Shown here: positions 60,001 through 64,000 of the stretch, piece by piece
How the letters are laid out: each line of letters starts with the position of its first letter
Position numbering within the stretch: the first letter of the stretch is position 1
DNA from: Trebouxia sp. TZW2008
Lineage: Eukaryota; Chlorophyta; Trebouxiophyceae; Trebouxiales; Trebouxiaceae
Assembly (NCBI GenBank): GCA_002118135.1
Contig: BDIU01000063.1
Span: 558,439-622,438 of the forward strand
Direction of reading: 5' to 3'
Length of the DNA: 64,000 nt
The notes under the pieces: generated by a model
What the model was told of the DNA's origin: nothing
Databases searched by the model: none
What the model saw: the letters and a program-made list of their open reading frames with translations, nothing else
Position numbers and translations under genes: made by a program

Positions 60001-61256
60001 GATGCATACAAGACATGCGCTTTTGAGCCTGACTCTATATAACAGCACCATCTCAGCTTTTGCTTGTTTGTGAGTCTGCTTGACACGTGCAGGCGGCAAG
60101 ATGGTGCCAGCCCCAGCAGGCGAGGAGGAGCAAGACGGTAGCAAGGGCAAGCAGAAGGTGTCTGTGCAGATGCAGATGCATAGAGAACATGCATCTTCAA
60201 GCCTAACTCATGCAACAGCACCATCCCAGCCTTGGCTCAAACTGTGGTCTGCTTGGATATGTGCAGGTGGCAAGGTGGCACCAGCCCCAGCAGGTGAGCA
60301 GGAGCAAGTAGGCAGGAAGGGCAAGCAGAAGGTGTCCCGCAAGGAGCGGCTGCAGAAGAAGCGAGATCAAAAACGCGCTGAGAGGCAGGCTGGCAGTGAT
60401 GATGAGGATCTCAAGCAAGGTACAACCTTTGTCCCAAGCTATCACTGCTTTATTCATTTAAGCAATTTTATAAAATTGGTATCTTGACACACCCAAGGAC
60501 TATTAATGATTATATTATGACTCACAGTGTGTGCTCAGCCATACACACTCAGGACCTGGTGTTGTAATGACTTTCTTGCCTATAAGGTTTGGACAACAGA
60601 GAATTGGTCACTGCGGACTGCTACTGATACAATGCTGGAGAGCATACACTGTATTTGGGTCAAGTTGGGTTTTTGCGCGCAGCTGCCCGTGCTGCATCTT
60701 GACGTTTAGTGCATTTGCTGTACTCATACGCAGCTTGTTTGCAGCTGACGCCTCCACAACAGAGTTCATGTTCTTCATCATACATGATTGCAAGACAGCC
60801 CTCCCATATGAAGCTGCCAATGTGTGGTCTGCAGGCAAAGCATTCCAGCCCAACCTACAAGATGCCCGCTTCAAGTCTCTCTTCACATCAGCCGACTTTG
60901 CCTTAGACCCCACAGACCCACGCTTCAAAGAGACAGACGGGTCAAACAGCATAGCCAAAGCAGTAGCCACACAGCGTCAACAGCAGGCACCTGCTCAGCC
61001 TCTTACTGCAGCTGCCACAGCATCAGGCCAGCATACACAGCAGCAGCATCAGCAACAAGCAGCAGTTCGGGTTGCAGGCAAGACAGATCCTTTGCAAAGT
61101 GGTGGTGACTCAGCGCAGATGAAAGCCATGGTTGCGTCTCTGAAGCGCAAGTCTAGCAAAGCAGGCAGTGCTAGCAAGGTAGCTGTTGCTGCAGCAAACG
61201 GGCAAGAACCAGCTAAGAAATCTAAGAAGCAGCGGCTCAGCAAGACGAGCGCATGA
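51053..61256 (+). CDS. ESF1: Pre-rRNA processing factor ESF1
   Basis: Exons: 51053-51215, 51323-51438, 51893-52076, 52442-52520, 52881-52962, 53217-53465, 54733-54957, 55609-55827, 56369-56557, 57030-57245, 57730-57887, 59007-59160, 59472-59676, 60267-60419, 60835-61256; 937 aa in phase. ESF1 is a nucleolar protein needed for 18S rRNA maturation. Matches in order: DPRFEAVQWDPRFQRFPK and VDKRGRKVAKRK; HRLAIVDLDWDKIRAVDI and GVTVYPSDFGLQKMQEE; LRYYYAVVDCQDVRTAAHLY; VPADYTPPDFTTAALQH; AYLARSSSEEEPE; DMDMEVTFTPGLEGLG; DNPFDDPFFK; and FQPNLQDARFKSLFTSADFALDP. Acidic Ser/Asp/Glu linkers and a Lys-rich C-terminus are as in the family. At least six exon regions have tandem extra copies in introns; two of them (55047-55121, 55201-55284) are usable phase-0 cassettes. 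Confidence 0.93.
53385..53910 (+). repeat. Three copies of the ESF1 exon end encoding GVTVYPSDFGLQKMQE
   Basis: The block occurs in the real exon (53395-53465), at about 53663-53733 and at about 53836-53910. The second copy lacks a GT after the Gln codon (GC instead); the third ends in a stop codon (CCT-TAG). The intervening intron sequence 'gtttctgtctgaggtgttggatgtgtgtgg' is also repeated. Confidence 0.9.
54733..55290 (+). repeat. Three related acidic exons in ESF1 (possible cassette exons)
   Basis: The exon 54733-54957 ends with VVDAMLKAAAFSDD..EDAEVDT. Its second half is repeated at 55047-55121 (DDTVADAMLVAAALSRD..GVDD) and 55201-55284 (SDVDADAMLEAATLSDN..LGD). All three have an AG before and GTAAGT or GTAAGC after, and all are phase 0 to 0. 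Confidence 0.88.
56245..56450 (+). repeat. Duplicated start of ESF1 exon 56369 (117-bp offset)
   Basis: 'gcagagcttcaagaagaggc' occurs at 56248 and 56365; the second is the used acceptor (exon starts 56369). The copies stay similar through 'accacagctgctctncancan', covering the Thr-Ala-Ala-Leu-Gln codons. Confidence 0.88.
57820..58385 (+). repeat. Four copies of the ESF1 exon end encoding VWEAYLRRQK
   Basis: Blocks at about 57830-57895, 58020-58090, 58200-58255 and 58315-58380 contain 'gaaagaagccagncagcg', then 'tgggaagcctacctcagaag'. Downstream boundaries differ: GTAGGC (used), GTTCGC, GTAAGC and GCAGGC. Confidence 0.87.
58690..59095 (+). repeat. Three copies of the ESF1 exon start encoding EKKAAAKAQGRR
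   Basis: 'cagggagaagaaggc' occurs at about 58694, 58844 and 59003. The last is the used acceptor (exon starts 59007). The second has a usable AG and reads GRRHASSDQDEE before diverging. Confidence 0.88.
59158..59345 (+). repeat. Short diverged repeats after ESF1 exon 59007-59160
   Basis: Units of 'cactgcagctatc(a/g)ttgcac' recur from 59167, and a later block 'gacaacccatctgatgaccc' (59330) resembles the exon end 'gacaacccgtttgacgaccc' (59131). This suggests another old exon-end duplication. Confidence 0.6.
60000..60355 (+). repeat. Duplicated ESF1 exon encoding GGK..PAPAGE (about 172-bp offset)
   Basis: Blocks 60092-60165 and 60265-60340 share 'ggcaag.tggn.ccagccccagcagg' and 'gggcaagcagaaggtgtc'. 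Upstream intron sequence ('gcagatgcata', 'aacagcaccatc') is duplicated as well. The downstream copy is the exon 60267-60419; the upstream copy also has AG and GTGTCT ends. Confidence 0.88.
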
Positions 61257-61950
61257 GACTCTGTATACACAGCTTGTTTCGGTTTTGACCCATGTGTTTG
61301 AATCTGCCTAGGGACATGGTGGTCATTTGCATGTCTGATAGGCCTTTCTTACAGTGATTACAACCAAGCAGCATGCAACGGCCCAGATCAATGCTGCTGC
61401 TCGTCCATGGTTTGGGCAAGTAGCAGTCTGCAACTCACAGTTCTCCCAGCTTGCGCCGACTCGCTTCAAGGCTTTAGCCATTTCTGTGTCTGGAACTATA
61501 TTTAATTTTAGGCATGTCATGTGACGGTCATATCGTAATTGCAGAGGTGTAGATCATAGTGCAGAACACTGAATATGACTGAAGCTGATTTGTCCTGATG
61601 ATTCATTTGCCTCTGCTATCAGGTAGGCTCGAACTGGAAAACTATTTTACTGATATCACTGCTGCAGCAGATATGGCGAGGCGGCGTTGTAGTCACCACC
61701 GATAGTCGTGCAATGCAGAGTTTGAAGAATGCAAGGCTCAAACTTTGACCGTGTGACTTCAACAGAACTCCAATTTCCAGTGTGGTCTGTCAGGAAGGGC
61801 TTCTTGGGTAGGGTTTCACACATGCAGTGGAGCCGCAGTCAGGGCGAAAGGCGTGTTCAAACTTTGCTCCTTCAAAACGCAAGGAACGGTAGCGATCAGC
61901 ACATTGCATCTGAGTCCGATACCGACAGCGACGCCTTGCGCTCTGTCACA
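61257..61950. promoter_or_regulatory. ESF1 3' region and PSAT promoter side
   Basis: About 690 bp between two plus-strand genes. The reading frame of PSAT stays open upstream to 61729, so its 5' UTR or a longer N-terminus lies here. No defined element was recognised. Confidence 0.4.
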
Positions 61951-64000
61951 ATGCAGATGTCATTGAATTGCCTGTCGCATCAACCTGCCCGCATCGCTAC
62001 AAGAGCAGCGCCTTCTCGGCCATCTTGCAAAGTTGCGATACGTGCAGTAGCTGCCACTGAACGGGAGGCGCCAGCCCAGCAGCTGAGAAAGCCCGCTCCC
62101 CATGGACGCCTGTACAACTTCGCAGCAGGACCGGCAGTCCTTCCAGTCGAAGTCCTGGAGGAAGCTCAAGAGGGGCTTTTGAACTGGAAAGGCTCAGGTA
62201 CCAGCGTCATGGAAATGAGTCACAGAGGAAAGGAGTTCAGCAGCATCATTCAGCAGGCTGAAGATGATTTGAGAGCACTGCTCAAAATTCCAGACAACTA
62301 CCAGGTGTGCAAGCACGACCCATTTATCTGTTTCTTAATCTGTGTTCGTCACTGGGCGCACACGAGGCTTCAGCTGTGGCATGAAGATGCAATTACCATT
62401 GTGTATGCAGGTGCTGTTCCTGCAAGGTGGTGCATCAACAGCCTTTGCAGATGTGCCACTCAATCTGAGCCAAGAGGGTGACAGCGTAGATCACATAGTG
62501 ACTGGTTCCTGGAGTAAGAAGGCAGCTCAGGAGGCCAAGAAGTACTGCAAAGTCAATGTAGCTGCACAGGGCGACAACAAACACATTCCTGCACATAAGG
62601 ACTGGAAGCTTCAGAAGCAGGCCAAATATGTACACTATTGCGACAATGAGACAATTCAGGTGAGCTGTGCATGTTTTGTGACATGGCTCCTTATAGCTGC
62701 TGAATATGGCTGCACAATCATCCTATGAAGGACTGCATTTGCTGCCTTCTCTTGCGTAGCAGACCCACTCAATACTCAATGTCTGCAGCGCCCACTGTGT
62801 TAAGCAACTTTTCTGTTATCATCCAGTTCTCAATGTGCAAAGCAAGGCAGGCAGTGCTGTGTGCAGTGGGGTGACTTGCTTGATGCATCCATGTACATCT
62901 GCACAAACCCAGCCAAAGATGCCACAATGACCAATCAAGCGTCATTGCCTGCAGGGTGTTGAGTTCAAGTCTGTCCCTGATGTTGGTGATGTCCTGTTGG
63001 TGGCTGACATGTCATCCAACTTCTGCTCCAAGCCAGTGGATGTCTCCAAGTATGGCTTGATATATGCTGGCGCCCAGAAGAATATCGGTCCATCAGGCGT
63101 CACAGTCTACATCATCAGGGATGATCTTGTAGGCCATGCCAGGTGAGAAAAATACATGCCTGCAATCATGTACAACATTCACCATTGATCATCCCAGAGT
63201 CCACGCTGCAGCGTTGTCTGGCAATCCTGCTGCACCCCAGAGCTCAAGCATTGCCTTGCTTGATGCCAGTGCCCAACTTTGCATCACTAATACATGCTGC
63301 CTGTCATGCGTCAGCATGTCTCTAGAAGCTCTGGCAGCGGTCAGATCTTCTCTCGTGGCTATTGAGCAGTCGTATCGTGACATCACTAGCTGCTTGTTTG
63401 ATGCTTGTCTTCATGCCGCATAAACACTTTGGGTCACTTGTGTCAAAGCTAAGTGGATATGGCAGGAAAGAGACCCCTGCTGATTCTTGTACTCACAATG
63501 CATCACCATTTTGGGTTACTTGCATCTGAGCTGATGTGGATATGGCAGGAAGGAGACCCCAGCCACTCTAGACTTCAAGGTCATGGAGGGCTCAATGTAC
63601 AACACACCTCCTTGCTGGGCCATCTACATGTGTGGCCTGGTCTTCAACCATATGCTGCGCAATGGTGGCATTGAAGCTATGCAAAAGACCAATGAGGCCA
63701 AAGCCAAGATCCTGTATGACGCCATTGACGGCTCTGATGGGTTCTACGAGAATCCAATCGCCAAGGAGAACCGCTCAAACATGAATGTGCCGTTCACAAT
63801 CCCACGCAGTCAGGAGTTGGAAGCTGTGTTCATCAAGGAGGCGGCAGCAGCTGGCATGGTGAGCGATGCATTGCCTGTTGCAGGCATCTGCCGGCTTTGC
63901 GTGACATGCTTGAAGCATCATTAGTTTGTTCTGCTCCTGAATTGAGCTGTTCCCTTCAGCAGTGCTAGTCCTGAGGAACGACAGATTTACTGCAGTTAAA
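61951..64000 (+). CDS. PSAT: Phosphoserine aminotransferase, plastid-type, 3' end beyond window
   Basis: Exons: 61951-62304, 62411-62659, 62955-63142, 63549-63858, continuing past the right edge. PSAT transfers an amino group from glutamate to 3-phosphohydroxypyruvate, the second step of the phosphorylated serine pathway, in plastids of plants. Signatures: [80 protein letters not shown] with the PLP-binding Lys; and [17 protein letters not shown]. About 45-50 Arg/Ser/Ala-rich residues precede the catalytic domain and fit a transit peptide. Start ATG 61951 or 61957. The missing end should encode the VGGMRASIYNA part. The exon-4 acceptor is duplicated upstream. Confidence 0.94.
63420..63570 (+). 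repeat. Duplicated acceptor region of PSAT exon 4 (84-bp offset)
   Basis: 'ggatatggcaggaa' followed by 'gagacccc' occurs at 63454 and 63538. The second is the used acceptor (exon starts 63549). The preceding 'gggtnacttg' is duplicated too. Confidence 0.88.

Overview
This is nuclear DNA of a green plant-lineage eukaryote, most likely a unicellular green alga. The evidence is intron-rich genes (GT-AG introns, exons mostly 60-250 nt) next to plant-type proteins: a BIN4-like topoisomerase VI partner, a plastid-type phosphoserine aminotransferase, a plant-type UDP-glucose dehydrogenase, a plant-style phosphoglycerate-mutase-like protein, presenilin, RPN12 and LSM1. Trebouxiophyceae-like is my best guess; the genus cannot be told from this window. 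I saw no bacterial operons, CRISPR array, rRNA or convincing tRNA.

Layout from left to right. A PIH1/CS-domain protein (-) runs off the left edge to about 2400. It diverges from RPN12 (+, 3168-4674), which converges on mitochondrial GrpE (-, 4833-6298). GrpE diverges from a histidine-phosphatase (PGM-like) gene (+, 7309-10592), which converges on an alpha/beta hydrolase (-, 11455-14792). The hydrolase diverges from the Pol III subunit RPC7/RPC31 (+, 15259-17040), which converges on BIN4 (-, 17167-19288). UDP-glucose 6-dehydrogenase (-, 19963-24055) follows, then an unrecognised minus-strand gene (from 24594), a gene-poor stretch, and a very long minus-strand locus (28619-40210). That locus joins a multi-pass membrane region, low-complexity repeats and a divergent protein kinase. 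Next come a SOUL heme-binding protein (-, 41617-42602), intronless LSM1 (+, 43003-43386), presenilin (-, 44280-48571), a MORN-repeat protein (-, 49800-50742), the pre-rRNA factor ESF1 (+, 51053-61256) and the 5' part of phosphoserine aminotransferase (+, 61951 to the right edge).

The genes are mainly housekeeping (proteasome, Pol III, rRNA maturation, mRNA decay, mitochondrial chaperone, cell-wall sugar nucleotide and serine synthesis) and form no shared pathway. Most neighbours are divergent or convergent with short spacers. Most gene models below were assembled exon by exon, and each was checked for GT-AG ends, phase continuity and a total length divisible by three.

The most unusual property is shared by several genes. 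Short stretches spanning an exon-intron junction have been tandemly duplicated inside the neighbouring intron, leaving extra or decoy exons. The clearest are four copies of the presenilin exon with the first catalytic aspartate (47057-47622; the copies read YD, YD, YK and HD), three phase-0 acidic exons in ESF1 (54733-55284), and three copies of the exon-4 start in the alpha/beta hydrolase (12590-12925). Other examples occur in the PGM-like gene, PSAT and elsewhere in ESF1. A perfect 19-bp inverted repeat also overlaps the presenilin stop codon.
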